Assembly (NCBI RefSeq): GCF_003490595.1
Contig: NZ_QQGY01000012.1
Coordinates: 1-64,000, forward strand
Reading direction: 5' to 3'
DNA from: Haemophilus haemolyticus_L
Lineage (GTDB): Bacteria; Pseudomonadota; Gammaproteobacteria; Enterobacterales; Pasteurellaceae
DNA length: 64,000 nt
Shown: in pieces, positions 19,547-29,692 of the stretch
How the letters are laid out: the number at the start of each line of letters is the position of its first letter
How positions within the stretch are numbered: position 1 is the first letter of the stretch
Notes under the pieces: generated by a model
What the model saw: only the letters and a program-made list of their open reading frames with translations
The model's database searches: none
Told to the model about the DNA's origin: nothing
Made by a program: the position numbers and the translations under genes

Positions 19547-19561
19547 AAGTAAAAGAGTGAA

Positions 19562-20113
19562 ATGAATAGAGAACAGATCGCCGAGGCCCTTCGACAAAAT
19601 CAAGTGGTCGCTTATCCCACTGAAGCTGTATTTGGCTTGGGCTGTAATCCGCAAAGTGAAAGCGCGGTAAAAAAATTACTTGATTTAAAGCAACGCCCAG
19701 TAGAAAAAGGATTGATTTTAGTGGCGCCTAGCTTGGATTTTTTCCGTCCTTTTGTTGATTTTGAGCAGATTAACGATGAACAGCTTTCTCGCCTGCAAGG
19801 TAAATATGAACGTCCAACGACTTGGATTGTGCCAGCTAAATCCACCACCCCGCATTTTCTCACAGGCAAATTTGATAGCATTGCAATACGTTTGTGCGAT
19901 CACCCATCTGTGAAAGCCTTATGTGAAATCACGGGTTTTGCATTAACTTCAACGAGTGCAAATCTAACAGGAGAGCCCCCTTGTCGCATGGCTGATGAAG
20001 TGCGGTCACAATTCGGTGCAGATTTTCCTGTATTGGATGAAATGGTAGGCGGGGCGCATAATCCATCCGAAATTCGAGACTTGCGCACAAATCAACTTTT
20101 TAGACAGGGATAA
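19562..20113 (+). CDS. tsaC: L-threonylcarbamoyladenylate synthase
   Basis: A YrdC/Sua5-type protein of 183 aa that makes threonylcarbamoyl-AMP for the t6A37 modification of ANN-decoding tRNAs. The substrate pocket shows PTEAVFGLG, the basic stretch DLKQRPVEKG, and TSTSANLTGEP near the C-terminus. It is followed 3 bp later by aroE, a tsaC-aroE pairing common in gamma-proteobacteria. Confidence 0.92.
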   Translation: MNREQIAEALRQNQVVAYPTEAVFGLGCNPQSESAVKKLLDLKQRPVEKGLILVAPSLDFFRPFVDFEQINDEQLSRLQGKYERPTTWIVPAKSTTPHFLTGKFDSIAIRLCDHPSVKALCEITGFALTSTSANLTGEPPCRMADEVRSQFGADFPVLDEMVGGAHNPSEIRDLRTNQLFRQG

Positions 20114-20116
20114 TTT

Positions 20117-20935
20117 ATGGATCTTTATGCTGTATGGGGGAATCCGATTGCGCAAAGTAAATCCCCATTGATTCAAAGTCAGTTAGCCGCACAAACCCAT
20201 CAAACCATAGAATACATTGCAAAATTAGGTGATCTTGATACTTTTGAACAACAACTTTTGGCATTTTTTGAGGAGGGCGCAAAAGGTTGCAATATTACTT
20301 CGCCTTTTAAAGAACGAGCTTATCAGCTGGCAGACGAATATAGCCAACGAGCAAAACTGGCGGAAGCCTGCAATACGCTAAAAAAACTCGATGATGGAAA
20401 ACTTTATGCGGATAACACCGATGGGATCGGTTTGGTGACAGATTTACAACGTTTGAATTGGCTTCACCCAAATCAGCGCGTATTAATCTTGGGGGCGGGC
20501 GGAGCGACAAAAGGCGTATTATTGCCACTTTTACAAGCCAAACAAAACATTGTGCTTGCTAACCGCACTTTTTCGAAAGCCAAAGAATTAGCTGAAAGAT
20601 TTCAGCCTTACGGCAATATTCAAGCTGCCTCAATAGATTCTATTCCGCTACAAACTTATGATTTGGTGATTAATGCAACTTCAGCTGGATTAAGTGGTGG
20701 AACGGCTCCAGTTGATGCTGAAATTTTAAGATTAGGTTCAGCTTTTTACGATATGCAATATGCGAAAGGTGCGGACACGCCATTTATTGCATTATGTAAA
20801 AGTTTAGGTTTAACCAATGTTAGCGATGGCTTTGGAATGCTGGTCGCGCAAGCAGCACATTCTTTCCATTTATGGCGAGGCGTAATGCCAGATTTTGTGG
20901 CGGTTTATGAGCAGCTTAAAAAGGAGATGTTATGA
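20117..20935 (+). CDS. aroE: Shikimate dehydrogenase (NADP)
   Basis: Reduces 3-dehydroshikimate to shikimate in aromatic amino acid synthesis. It has 272 aa. The catalytic lysine is Lys65 in NITSPFKERA, the NADP loop is GAGGATKGV, and the conserved NTDGIG is present. It starts 3 bp after tsaC and overlaps tag by four bases (ATGA). Confidence 0.95.
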   Translation: MDLYAVWGNPIAQSKSPLIQSQLAAQTHQTIEYIAKLGDLDTFEQQLLAFFEEGAKGCNITSPFKERAYQLADEYSQRAKLAEACNTLKKLDDGKLYADNTDGIGLVTDLQRLNWLHPNQRVLILGAGGATKGVLLPLLQAKQNIVLANRTFSKAKELAERFQPYGNIQAASIDSIPLQTYDLVINATSAGLSGGTAPVDAEILRLGSAFYDMQYAKGADTPFIALCKSLGLTNVSDGFGMLVAQAAHSFHLWRGVMPDFVAVYEQLKKEML

Positions 20936-21489
20936 CTACTCGATGCCCTTGGGTTGGCGAACAACCTATTTATATTGATTATCATGACAAGGAATGGGGA
21001 AAACCTGAATTCGACAGCCAAAAGCTATTTGAAAAAATTTGTTTGGAAGGGCAGCAAGCGGGGCTTTCGTGGATTACGGTTTTGAAAAAACGTGAATCTT
21101 ACCGTGAGGCTTTTCATCAATTTGATCCGAAAAAAATCGCAAAAATGACCGCTCTTGATATTGATGTTTGCATGCAAAATACAGGATTAATTCGCCATCG
21201 AGCCAAGTTAGAGGCCATTGTCAAAAATGCGAAAGCTTATTTGGAGATGGAAAAGTGCGGTGAAAATTTCAGTGATTTTATTTGGTCATTTGTGAATCAT
21301 AAACCAATCGTCAATGATGTGCCTGATTTGCGAACTGTGCCGGCTAAAACAGAAGCATCGAAAGCACTTTCTAAAGCCTTAAAAAAACGTGGTTTCGTCT
21401 TTGTTGGTGAAACCACGTGCTATGCGTTTATGCAGTCCATGGGGTTAGTAGACGATCATTTAAATGATTGTCCTTGCAAAACTCGCTAG
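20932..21489 (+). CDS. tag: DNA-3-methyladenine glycosylase I
   Basis: Base-excision repair enzyme that removes 3-methyladenine; 185 aa. The zinc ligands of the family are visible: Cys5 (RCPWV), the histidine in DYHDKEWG, and the C-terminal H and C in DDHLNDCPC. It overlaps aroE by 4 bp. Its stop codon TAG at 21487-21489 shares two bases with the lgtF stop on the other strand. Confidence 0.94.
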   Translation: MTTRCPWVGEQPIYIDYHDKEWGKPEFDSQKLFEKICLEGQQAGLSWITVLKKRESYREAFHQFDPKKIAKMTALDIDVCMQNTGLIRHRAKLEAIVKNAKAYLEMEKCGENFSDFIWSFVNHKPIVNDVPDLRTVPAKTEASKALSKALKKRGFVFVGETTCYAFMQSMGLVDDHLNDCPCKTR

Positions 21490-22250
21490 TGTTTATGCTG
21501 ATCGCGCTCCCATAAATCGGCGTATTTTACAAAGGTTGAATGCGCCGATAACACCGCTAATAAAAATCCTTGTTTGCCATCTAAAAAACCCGCTTTTAAC
21601 AAATACATCTTCACAAAACAACCGATGGCGTGCGAAATTCCTTGCCAAAGTGTGGCTTTTTTTCCTTTAGTTTGACGTTGATCTGCCCAGGCTTTGGCAT
21701 AACCCGCTGATTTCACTAGATAATGATGGATACTTTTATAAGTGAAATGTTCTAAATCACCTGTCAATTTTTCTACTTTTGTGCCAGCTGGAAATTCCAC
21801 TTTTTCATGTACAAGCGAATCGTTATATTGCGCATAGTTTGTGCGATAGAGACGAACCACATAATCTGGATACCAGCCTGAATGGCGAATTTCACGTCCA
21901 AATACTTCACTAACCCGTGGAATTTCATAAACGGTATTTTCTCGATCATTTTTAACCGCACTTAAGATAGCCTGTTGTAGCTTGGGCGTAACGCGTTCGT
22001 CAGCATCTAACCAGAGTACATAATCACTAGTTACATATTGTTGGGCTAATTGGCGTTGTTTACCAAAGCCTTGCCAGTTGCTATTTTCATAGAATTTCGC
22101 CCCATAACTGAGTGCAATTTCTTTAGTGTTATCTGTGCTGCCAGAATCTAGAATGATAATTTCATCCACCCAATCTTTTACGGTGTCTAAGCAATTGGCG
22201 AGGTCTTGTGCTTCATTTTTTACAATCATCGCAACGCTAATTGTAGGCAT
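21486..22250 (-). CDS. lgtF: LOS core glycosyltransferase, GT2 family (LgtF-type)
   Basis: A GT2 family enzyme of 254 aa. It has the N-terminal nucleotide-sugar fold (ISVAMIVKNEA, LDSGSTDNT) and the metal motif WLDADE. In H. influenzae the homologue beside waaA is lgtF, the transferase that adds the first glucose to heptose I of LOS; enterobacterial relatives are called WaaE/KdtX. It is divergent from waaA with 62 bp between the starts, and it converges on tag with overlapping stops. Confidence 0.82.
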   Translation of the reverse strand: MPTISVAMIVKNEAQDLANCLDTVKDWVDEIIILDSGSTDNTKEIALSYGAKFYENSNWQGFGKQRQLAQQYVTSDYVLWLDADERVTPKLQQAILSAVKNDRENTVYEIPRVSEVFGREIRHSGWYPDYVVRLYRTNYAQYNDSLVHEKVEFPAGTKVEKLTGDLEHFTYKSIHHYLVKSAGYAKAWADQRQTKGKKATLWQGISHAIGCFVKMYLLKAGFLDGKQGFLLAVLSAHSTFVKYADLWERDQHKH

Positions 22251-22312
22251 ATTTTCAATCCTTTTTTTGCTATACTAGCCGAAATTTTTTCAAGTATAAC
22301 CGAATTTCATTT

Positions 22313-23596
22313 ATGTGGCGTTTTTTTTATACCAGCTTGCTTTTAATCTGCCAGCCGTTGATATTGTGTTTTATTGGCTTGCTCAGTGTTAAATCTCCAC
22401 GTTATCGTCAGCGTTTGGCTGAACGTTATGGTTTTTATGGCAATGCGTCTTGCCCTCCACCACAAGGAATCTTTATCCACGCCGCCTCCGTAGGGGAAGT
22501 GATTGCTGCGATACCGCTGGTTCGTCAATTGCAACAAGATTATCCACATTTATCCATTACTTTTACGACTTTTACGCCCACAGGTTCAGAGCGCGTCAAA
22601 GCCACTTTTGGAGACAGCGTTTTTCATTATTATCTCCCCCTTGATTTACCTTTTTCGATCCATCGTTTTATTAATTTTGTACAACCTAAATTATGTATCG
22701 TGATGGAAACAGAACTTTGGCCTAATCTTATTCATCAATTATTTTTACGCAATATTCCATTTGTTATCGCTAATGCACGTTTATCTGCGCGTTCTGCACA
22801 TCGTTACGGAAAAATAAAAGCGCGCTTACAAACAATGTGGTCGCAAATTAGCTTGATTGCAGCGCAGGATAACATTAGCGGAAAACGCTATGCCACTTTG
22901 GGCTATCCAAAGGAAAAATTGAATATCACGGGCAATATTAAATATGATCTCAATACGAATGATGAACTATTACGTAAAATTGATTCATTGCGCACGCTTT
23001 GGAAGCAAGATCGCCCAATATGGATTGCTGCCAGCACGCATAATGGAGAAGATGAAATCATTTTAAAATCTCACCGCGCTTTGTTAGCAAAATACCCAAA
23101 TTTATTGTTATTGCTCGTTCCGCGCCATACAGAGCGTTTTAATGTGGTGGCTGATTTACTTAAAAAGGAAAAATTCCAATTTATTCGTCGCTCCACAAAT
23201 GAGTTACCAAATGAGAATACTCAAGTGATTTTGGGTGATAGTATGGGCGAACTGATGTTGATGTATGGCATTTCTGATATTGCTTTTGTGGGTGGAAGCC
23301 TTGTGAAACATGGTGGACATAATCCACTGGAACCTCTTGCATTTAAAATGCCAGTGATTACTGGCAAGCACACGTTCAATTTCCCCGAGATATTTAGAAT
23401 GTTGGTGGAAGTGCAAGGTGTGTTGGAAGTTAATTCAACCGCAGATGCCTTAGAACGTGCAGTAGAAGCCTTATTAAACTCAAAAGAAGCTCGCGAACGT
23501 TTAGGCAATGCAGGCTATGAAGTGCTGATGGAAAACCGAGGGGCATTACAGCGTTTGTTAGATTTATTAAAACCTTATTTGGAGCGCAATGTATGA
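22313..23596 (+). CDS. waaA: Kdo transferase
   Basis: Transfers Kdo from CMP-Kdo to the lipid A precursor at the inner membrane; 427 aa. It has an N-terminal membrane anchor, then the GT-B fold with the acceptor-side motif HAASVGEV holding the catalytic glutamate. The family donor motif GGSLVKHGGHNPLEP lies near 325-340. The H. influenzae enzyme adds a single Kdo, which KdkA then phosphorylates. It overlaps coaD by 4 bp. Confidence 0.93.
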   Translation: MWRFFYTSLLLICQPLILCFIGLLSVKSPRYRQRLAERYGFYGNASCPPPQGIFIHAASVGEVIAAIPLVRQLQQDYPHLSITFTTFTPTGSERVKATFGDSVFHYYLPLDLPFSIHRFINFVQPKLCIVMETELWPNLIHQLFLRNIPFVIANARLSARSAHRYGKIKARLQTMWSQISLIAAQDNISGKRYATLGYPKEKLNITGNIKYDLNTNDELLRKIDSLRTLWKQDRPIWIAASTHNGEDEIILKSHRALLAKYPNLLLLLVPRHTERFNVVADLLKKEKFQFIRRSTNELPNENTQVILGDSMGELMLMYGISDIAFVGGSLVKHGGHNPLEPLAFKMPVITGKHTFNFPEIFRMLVEVQGVLEVNSTADALERAVEALLNSKEARERLGNAGYEVLMENRGALQRLLDLLKPYLERNV

Positions 23597-24063
23597 CGAG
23601 CGTGATTTATCCCGGTACTTTTGATCCGATTACGAACGGTCATTTAGACATTATTGAAAGAAGTGCGGTAATTTTTCCTCGTGTTTTAGTGGCGGTGGCA
23701 AATAGTCCAAGCAAAAAAACGCTATTTTCTTTGGATAAACGCGTGGAGCTTGTTCGTCAATCTGTTGCACATTTATCCAATGTTGAGGTGTTTGGCTTCT
23801 CTGATTTGTTGGCCAATGTAATTAAACAGCATAGTATTTCCGCTATTATTCGCGGCGTACGCACGACAACAGACTTTGAATATGAACTTCAATTGGCGGC
23901 ACTGAATCGTTTACTCACACAAGGCGTAGACAGTCTGTTTTTCCCGCCAGCAGAAAAATGGGCGTTTGTTTCTTCCACCATTGTACGTGAAATTTATTTG
24001 CACGGCGGCGATGTGGCAGAGCTAGTTCCTGTGTCTGTGTTCAATGCGTTAAAAGCACGATGA
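23593..24063 (+). CDS. coaD: Phosphopantetheine adenylyltransferase
   Basis: A nucleotidyltransferase of 156 aa in CoA synthesis, formerly kdtB because of its position after kdtA. The T/HxGH-type motif is GTFDPITNGH (His17), and the C-terminal SSTIVREI motif is present. ATGA overlaps with waaA upstream and with the lipoprotein gene downstream suggest one operon. Confidence 0.94.
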   Translation: MTSVIYPGTFDPITNGHLDIIERSAVIFPRVLVAVANSPSKKTLFSLDKRVELVRQSVAHLSNVEVFGFSDLLANVIKQHSISAIIRGVRTTTDFEYELQLAALNRLLTQGVDSLFFPPAEKWAFVSSTIVREIYLHGGDVAELVPVSVFNALKAR

Positions 24064-24272
24064 TAAAAACCTTTATTTTTTTAACCGCACTTATCGCTTT
24101 ATCTGGTTGTGGTTCCGTGATCAAACTTATCGATCCAACAGAAAAATATACCGCCTATGCAGGGGTTGCTTATGATCTTGAAATGGCGCAACAATGGGGA
24201 TTGCCAATCTTAGATTTGCCTCTCTCATTTTTATTAGACACCGTGTTACTGCCCTATGTGTGGGCTCAATAA
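24060..24272 (+). CDS. Small YceK-like lipoprotein
   Basis: A 70-aa protein with a short signal peptide and lipobox LSGC (Cys17). The mature part resembles YceK/YidQ-type small lipoproteins (YAGVAYDLE, then LDLPLSFLLDTVLLPY). It overlaps coaD by 4 bp, and rep starts 6 bp after its stop. Its function is unknown. Confidence 0.75.
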   Translation: MIKTFIFLTALIALSGCGSVIKLIDPTEKYTAYAGVAYDLEMAQQWGLPILDLPLSFLLDTVLLPYVWAQ

Positions 24273-24277
24273 TTCTT

Positions 24278-26293
24278 ATGAAACTCAATCCTCAACAACA
24301 ACAAGCCGTTAAATATGTGACAGGCCCTTGTCTTGTGCTTGCTGGCGCAGGCTCAGGCAAAACTCGCGTAATCATTAATAAAATTGCCCATTTAATTGAA
24401 AAGTGCGGTTATTCTCCAAAACAAATTGCTGCTGTTACTTTCACCAACAAAGCCGCACGTGAGATGAAAGAGCGTGTTGCTCATTCCATTGGCAAAGAAC
24501 AATCCAAAGGCTTGCTTGTTTCTACTTTTCATACGCTCGGTTTTGACATTATTAAGCGCGAATATAAAGCGTTGGGCTTTAAATCAAATATGACCTTGTT
24601 TGATGAACATGATCAATTTGCGTTGTTAAAAGAGCTAACCGCTGATGTGTTAAAAGAAGATAAGGATTTATTGCGTGAGTTAATTTCAGTGATTTCTAAC
24701 TGGAAGAACGATTTGATTTCGCCAAAACAGGCATTTGCGTTAGCGTGTGATGCAAAGTATCAAACTTTTGCAAAATGTTATGAGCGTTACGCCACACAAA
24801 TTCGAGCCTACAATGCCCTTGATTTTGATGATTTAATTATGTTGCCGACATTATTGTTCAAGCAAAATGAAGAAGTGAGGTCAAAATGGCAGGCAAAAAT
24901 TCGTTATTTGTTGGTGGATGAATATCAAGATACCAACACCAGTCAATATGAACTGATTAAACTTTTAGTGGGTGATCGTGCATGTTTTACTGTGGTGGGC
25001 GATGATGACCAATCTATTTATTCATGGCGTGGCGCACGACCAGAAAATATGGTGCGTTTACGCGATGATTTCCCTCGTTTGCAAGTGATTAAGCTAGAGC
25101 AAAATTATCGTTCAACCCAACGTATTCTGCATTGCGCCAATATTTTGATTGATAACAATGAGCACGTGTTTGATAAGAAACTCTTTTCAACCATTGGTGA
25201 AGGAGAAAAATTGCTTGTTATCGAAGCAAAAAATGAAGAACACGAAGCAGAACGGATTGTCGCCGAGTTGATCGCCCATCGTTTTAGCCGTAAAACCAAA
25301 TATAAAGATTATGCGATTTTGTATCGAGGCAACCATCAATCCCGATTACTCGAAAAAGTACTGATGCAAAACCGTATTCCTTACAAAATTTCGGGCGGTA
25401 CTTCTTTTTTCTCTCGTGCAGAAATCAAAGATATGATGGCGTATTTGCGCTTGGTGGTGAATCAAGATGATGATGCCGCATTCCTGCGTATTGTGAATAC
25501 ACCGAAACGTGAAATTGGTACCGCGACGTTACAAAAACTTGGAGAGTTGGCTCAAGAAAAACACATCAGTTTGTTTGACGCTATTTTTGAGTTTGAGCTT
25601 ATTCAACGCATCACGCCAAAAGCCTATGATTCATTGCAAAAATTTGGCCGTTGGATTGTAGAACTTAATGATGAAATTCAACGTTCTGAACCAGAACGTG
25701 CGGTACGTTCTATGTTATCTGCGATTCATTATGAAGAATATTTGTACGAATACGCAACAAGCCCTAAAGCGGCAGAAATGCAAAGTAAGAATGTCGCCAC
25801 GCTATTTGACTGGGTTGCGGATATGTTAAAAGGTGATGAAACCAATGAGCCGATGAACCTTAATCAAGTGGTAACCCGCCTGACATTACGGGATATGTTA
25901 GAGCGAGGCGAAGACGATGACGAGAGCGATCAAGTTCAACTGATGACATTGCATGCATCTAAAGGATTGGAATTTCCTTATGTTTATTTGATTGGTATGG
26001 AAGAGGGCATTTTACCCCACCAAACTAGCATTGATGAAGACAATGTGGAAGAAGAACGCCGCTTGGCTTATGTGGGTATCACAAGAGCGCAAAAAGAACT
26101 TACTTTTTCTTTATGTCGTGAGCGCCGTCAATATGGCGAATTAGTTCGCCCAGAACCCAGCCGATTTTTAGCTGAATTACCTAATGACAATGTGCTATGG
26201 GAACGCGATAAACCAAAACTAACCACCGAGCAAAAACAAGAAAAAACACAAAATCAACTAGATCGATTAAGGGCGATTTTGAAAGGAAGCTAG
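24278..26293 (+). CDS. rep: ATP-dependent DNA helicase Rep
   Basis: Superfamily 1A 3'-5' helicase of 671 aa (E. coli Rep 673) that helps replication forks past bound proteins. Walker A is GAGSGKTRV, motif II VDEYQDTN, motif III GDDDQSIYSWRGA, motif VI VGITRAQKEL. The start at 24278 (MKLNPQQQQAV) matches the family; an upstream in-frame ATG at 24194 lies in the lipoprotein gene. It is the last core gene before the accessory region. Confidence 0.95.
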   Translation: MKLNPQQQQAVKYVTGPCLVLAGAGSGKTRVIINKIAHLIEKCGYSPKQIAAVTFTNKAAREMKERVAHSIGKEQSKGLLVSTFHTLGFDIIKREYKALGFKSNMTLFDEHDQFALLKELTADVLKEDKDLLRELISVISNWKNDLISPKQAFALACDAKYQTFAKCYERYATQIRAYNALDFDDLIMLPTLLFKQNEEVRSKWQAKIRYLLVDEYQDTNTSQYELIKLLVGDRACFTVVGDDDQSIYSWRGARPENMVRLRDDFPRLQVIKLEQNYRSTQRILHCANILIDNNEHVFDKKLFSTIGEGEKLLVIEAKNEEHEAERIVAELIAHRFSRKTKYKDYAILYRGNHQSRLLEKVLMQNRIPYKISGGTSFFSRAEIKDMMAYLRLVVNQDDDAAFLRIVNTPKREIGTATLQKLGELAQEKHISLFDAIFEFELIQRITPKAYDSLQKFGRWIVELNDEIQRSEPERAVRSMLSAIHYEEYLYEYATSPKAAEMQSKNVATLFDWVADMLKGDETNEPMNLNQVVTRLTLRDMLERGEDDDESDQVQLMTLHASKGLEFPYVYLIGMEEGILPHQTSIDEDNVEEERRLAYVGITRAQKELTFSLCRERRQYGELVRPEPSRFLAELPNDNVLWERDKPKLTTEQKQEKTQNQLDRLRAILKGS

Positions 26294-26305
26294 AAAATCT
26301 AGCTT
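26287..26305 (+). other. Hairpin overlapping the rep stop codon
   Basis: AAGCTAGA (26287-26294) pairs with TCTAGCTT (26298-26305). It lacks a U-run. The 229-bp interval that follows contains a degenerate USS (AAGTGCAGT near 26329) and ACCGTCTGAA at 26385-26394, one base from the Neisseria uptake core GCCGTCTGAA. Confidence 0.4.
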
Positions 26306-26522
26306 GGAATGAAAAGACAGGAAGAAAAGTGCAGTCAGGTTTTAAAGTATTTTTGCAAATTGACAGCACTTTAGAACATAAAAGACCGTCTGAAAAAAAC
26401 ATCTTTCGTTTTAAAAAGTGTATTAATTCACTATTTTTCATTTAAAAAAATGTTAATTTGTTCCTATCTATTGTTAGAAAAAATGCATAATTACTCTACA
26501 TCCCTTGTTTTAGAGAAACATT

Positions 26523-27816
26523 ATGCAGCGTAAGATCATACAATCCTTAGAAAAGTGGAAGCTCAAAACAAACCGCAAACCATTAATTATTCAAGGAGCA
26601 AGACAGGTAGGAAAAACCTGGGCGATGAAACATTTTGGCGAGCAATCATTTGAAAAAGTGGCGTATATCAACTTTGATAATAACCCTCGCATGAAAACGC
26701 TATTTTCTGGCGACTATGATATTGATCGCTTAATGCTCGGTTTGAAAATTGAAAGCGGTGTCGATATTCAAGCAGAAAACACTCTGATTATTTTTGATGA
26801 AGTACAAGAAGTCCCGCAAGCATTATCATCACTCAAATATTTTTACGAAAATGCACCTCAATTTTATATTGTCTCGGCAGGCTCATTGCTTGGGGTGTCG
26901 CTACATCATCAAGTCTCTTTTCCTGTCGGCAAAGTGGACTTTCTACCACTTTATCCCATGGATTTTCATGAATTTTTAACCGCACTTGGCAAACAAGATT
27001 TGGTGAAATTGCTTGAGCTGAAAGACTGGTCGCTAATTTTAGCCATGAAAACCACCTATATTGATTTGCTCCGTCTATATTATTTTGTGGGCGGTATGCC
27101 CGAAGCGGTAAAAGTATTTATCGAAACACAAAATGTCGATGAAGTGCGCCAAGTACAACGTAATTTATTGATGGCGTATGAACAAGATTTTTCCAAACAT
27201 ATTCACGATGGTCAAACTGTGCAAAAAGTGCGGTCAATTTGGGCTTCCATTCCTGAGCAGCTTGCCAAAGAAAATAAAAAATTTATCTATGCTCAGCTAC
27301 AAAAAGAGGCGAGAAGCAAAGACTATGAAATAGCTCTGCAGTGGCTAAAAGACAGCGGCTTAGTGCATAGCGTGCCTCGAGTAAAGAAACCACATTTGCC
27401 GCTTTCCGCTTATCAAGATAATTCCTTTAAATTGTATGGTTTAGATGTGGGCTGCTTGCCGTGCAAAGCAATTTGGAGCCAGCGTACTGCTAGAAGGTAG
27501 TCGTATTTTTACCGAATTTAAAGGCGCTTTAACCGAACAATACGTTTTACAACAACTGATTGCCACGCAAGAAAATCCTGTTTTTTATTGGGCAACTGAA
27601 AAAGGTACAGCAGAGGTTGATTTTGTTGTGCAACGTAAGCAAGCTGTGATTCCGATTGAAGTCAAAGCAGAAGAAAATTTAAAAGCAAAAAGTTTGAAAG
27701 TGTATATAGAACAATTTCAGCCAGAACAAGCAATTCGTTTTTCAATGGCGGATTATAGGGAGCAGGATTGGATGGTGAATGTGCCGTTGTATGGGATAGA
27801 TTTTATTAGTTTATAG
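26523..27816 (+). pseudogene. Frameshifted AAA_14 / DUF4143 ATPase
   Basis: The first frame (26523 to about 27448) has a Walker A GARQVGKT at 25-32, Walker B TLIIFDEVQ, and the start of the C-terminal DUF4143 domain. At FKLYGLDVG the frame is lost. The domain continues in another frame from about 27479 (SVLLEGSRIFTEFKGALTEQ) to 27816. A short piece in the third frame (GLLAVQSNLEP) bridges them, so two single-base losses about 30 bp apart fit best. Two USS inside (near 26978 and 27225) suggest long residence in Haemophilus. The family's function is unclear; some members are linked to toxin-antitoxin or stress modules. Confidence 0.8.
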
Positions 27817-27830
27817 TTATAGGAAGTAAA

Positions 27831-28850
27831 ATGAAAACATACGAAATTAGTAGTATCAATGAGTTGAATAATCTTATTCAAAAATTAGGAGAACCTAAAC
27901 AGGGAACCACTCGTTTTTTAGAGGACAAGCAGACGAAAAGTGGGACATGAATCCAAGTATCTTTAGAGAGCCATATCTTATTGAGAATGAGGATAAAATT
28001 ATTAAAGATGTATTAACTAATTGTCCAGATGATTTTTTACCTACTGATACTTTGTTTGAGAAGCTGGTGAAATTACAGCATTATGGTTGTAAAACAAGGC
28101 TTTTGGATTTAACCACAAATGCTTTGGTTGCTTTATATTTTGCTTGCCATGAGAAGAAACATCATCAAACAAATGGAGAATTAATCATTTTAGACATTCC
28201 GAATGATCAAATAAAATATTTTGATAGTGATACAGTTGCAATCTTAACCGCTATTAGTGTACAACCTAGTAATTTTGAAATAATGGAAGCTATTAAAATT
28301 GCAGAAACGCAAAAAATAGTGAAAGAAAATAATTATTTACTTAGCCAGGCAGGGAATGTTAAGAACTTTAACGAAGTTAAAAGTTATTTAAGTCAAAATC
28401 ATGGTATTAGCATGATGAATATAGATAAATATGTAAAATTAATTTTATCTGAATCAAAAGAAGAAGGGAAAGATGCATTCAAAAAATCATTTAATGAACA
28501 AAAAGAAATAATAAAATTACTTCATGATGTGAGGGCGGATAAGCCAAGTTTTCGTCCTGAAATAGAATGTAGTGATCTAGAGAGAGTGATTTGTGTGAAA
28601 GCTAAACTTAATAATGCTAGAATATCACGCCAACAAGGTTGCTTTTTATTATATGGACTTGATAAAAACAAATTACAACCTGCAAAAGTTCCTGAAGAAT
28701 GGCAGCAAAAAATAGATGGGAAGAAAATTATTGTAAAAAAATAAGGCTAAAATAATGGAAGAACTTAAATCCTTTGGAATTAGCACTCAAACTTTATTTC
28801 CTGAATTAGAAAAACAAACTATAGAAATAATGGAACGATATAAATCGTGA
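27831..28850 (+). pseudogene. FRG-domain protein gene with two homopolymer frameshifts
   Basis: Start ATG 27831 is preceded by AGGAAG. The first frame stops at 27948. Adding one T to the T6 run at 27914-27919 joins it to the frame reading FFRGQADEKWDMNPSIFRE, the defining F-R-G motif. That frame runs to a stop at 28744. Removing one A from the A7 run at 28735-28741 extends it to 28850 (MEELKSFGISTQTLFPELEK), a tail typical of FRG proteins. The rebuilt protein has about 339 aa and includes TRLLDLTTNALVALYFAC. FRG proteins are found in mobile and defence islands; their biochemical role is not settled. Confidence 0.82.
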
Positions 28851-29065
28851 AATAAACAAAATTTGATTTTCAAAGACCTATTTCTGTCTCTCAAAAGTGC
28901 AACCATCAGTTTTTTCATCATTTAATCTTCTTTAGATGATGTATTTAAGGTTAGCAATTATGTTATTTACAAACATAAAATGAGACATTGCATGGGTTTC
29001 TTTAATAGGAAATTTAAGAAGAGTTAAGGAAACATGATCTGCCCCCCAAAAGTTGGACAGGTTAG

Positions 29066-29690
29066 TTAACTTAAATATTGAGCTCGGTATTGCACTGGGC
29101 TCAATCCTTTTAAACCAAGTTTAATTCGTTCTTGGTTGTCATACACTAAATATTCTTCAATTTCAGCCTGTAATTCAGCAATTGAATGATAAGTTCGAGA
29201 GTAAAAACACGCTGATTTTAGTATCGCCAAAAAACTTTCAATCACCGCATTATTGTAGCAATTTCCTCGGTGGCTCATACTTTGCACCGCTTTACCTTCA
29301 ACATCTTTACCCATTCCTCCGTGCCATACAATACGCCTTGGTCGCTATGAATAATCGGGCATTCTGTCGGTTTAAGCCGACTAAGCCCTTGTTCTAACAT
29401 CTTTTTTAGCAATGAAAACTTCGGGCGTGTCGCAAAGTTATAGGCAATAATTTCTCGGTTAGCCAAGTCCATCAACGGTGAAAAATAAAGCTTTTCTTGC
29501 CCAACCTGAAATTCCGTTACATCCGTTACCCATTTTTGATTGAGTGCCGTTGCGGTAAAATCACGATTCAGCAAATTCGGGGCAATATGAGATGTTTTTC
29601 CTCGTTTTCCATGTCTTTTTTTGCGTAAAATAGAATGAATGCCTAACTCGTTTTAGCTACACGAAGTAAATCATTTAATGCATGGTTTGG
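29066..29690 (-). pseudogene. Broken IS150-type OrfB (DDE transposase)
   Basis: Fragments of an rve/DDE transposase in different frames. 29574-29275 carries the first Asp (WVTDVTEF) and second Asp (IIHSDQGVLYG). 29314-29066 carries the glutamate region (MSHRGNCYNNAVIESF) and C-terminus. Upstream, the ERLKPNHALNDLLRVAK start (about 29690) runs into a stop and then jumps to RHGKRGKTSHIAPNLL, so the region between, normally the helix-rich N-terminus, is deleted. It is not functional as it stands. Confidence 0.85.
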
Positions 29691-29692
29691 CT

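Noticed and set aside
26385..26394. ACCGTCTGAA as a third Neisseria uptake word marking the left edge of the transferred DNA
   Set aside because: One mismatch from the core and no hairpin. The adjacent DUF4143 gene carries Haemophilus USS, so this may be chance.
28851..29035. Further gene between FRG and the IS
   Set aside because: No frame of useful length and no family resemblance; AT-rich spacer.
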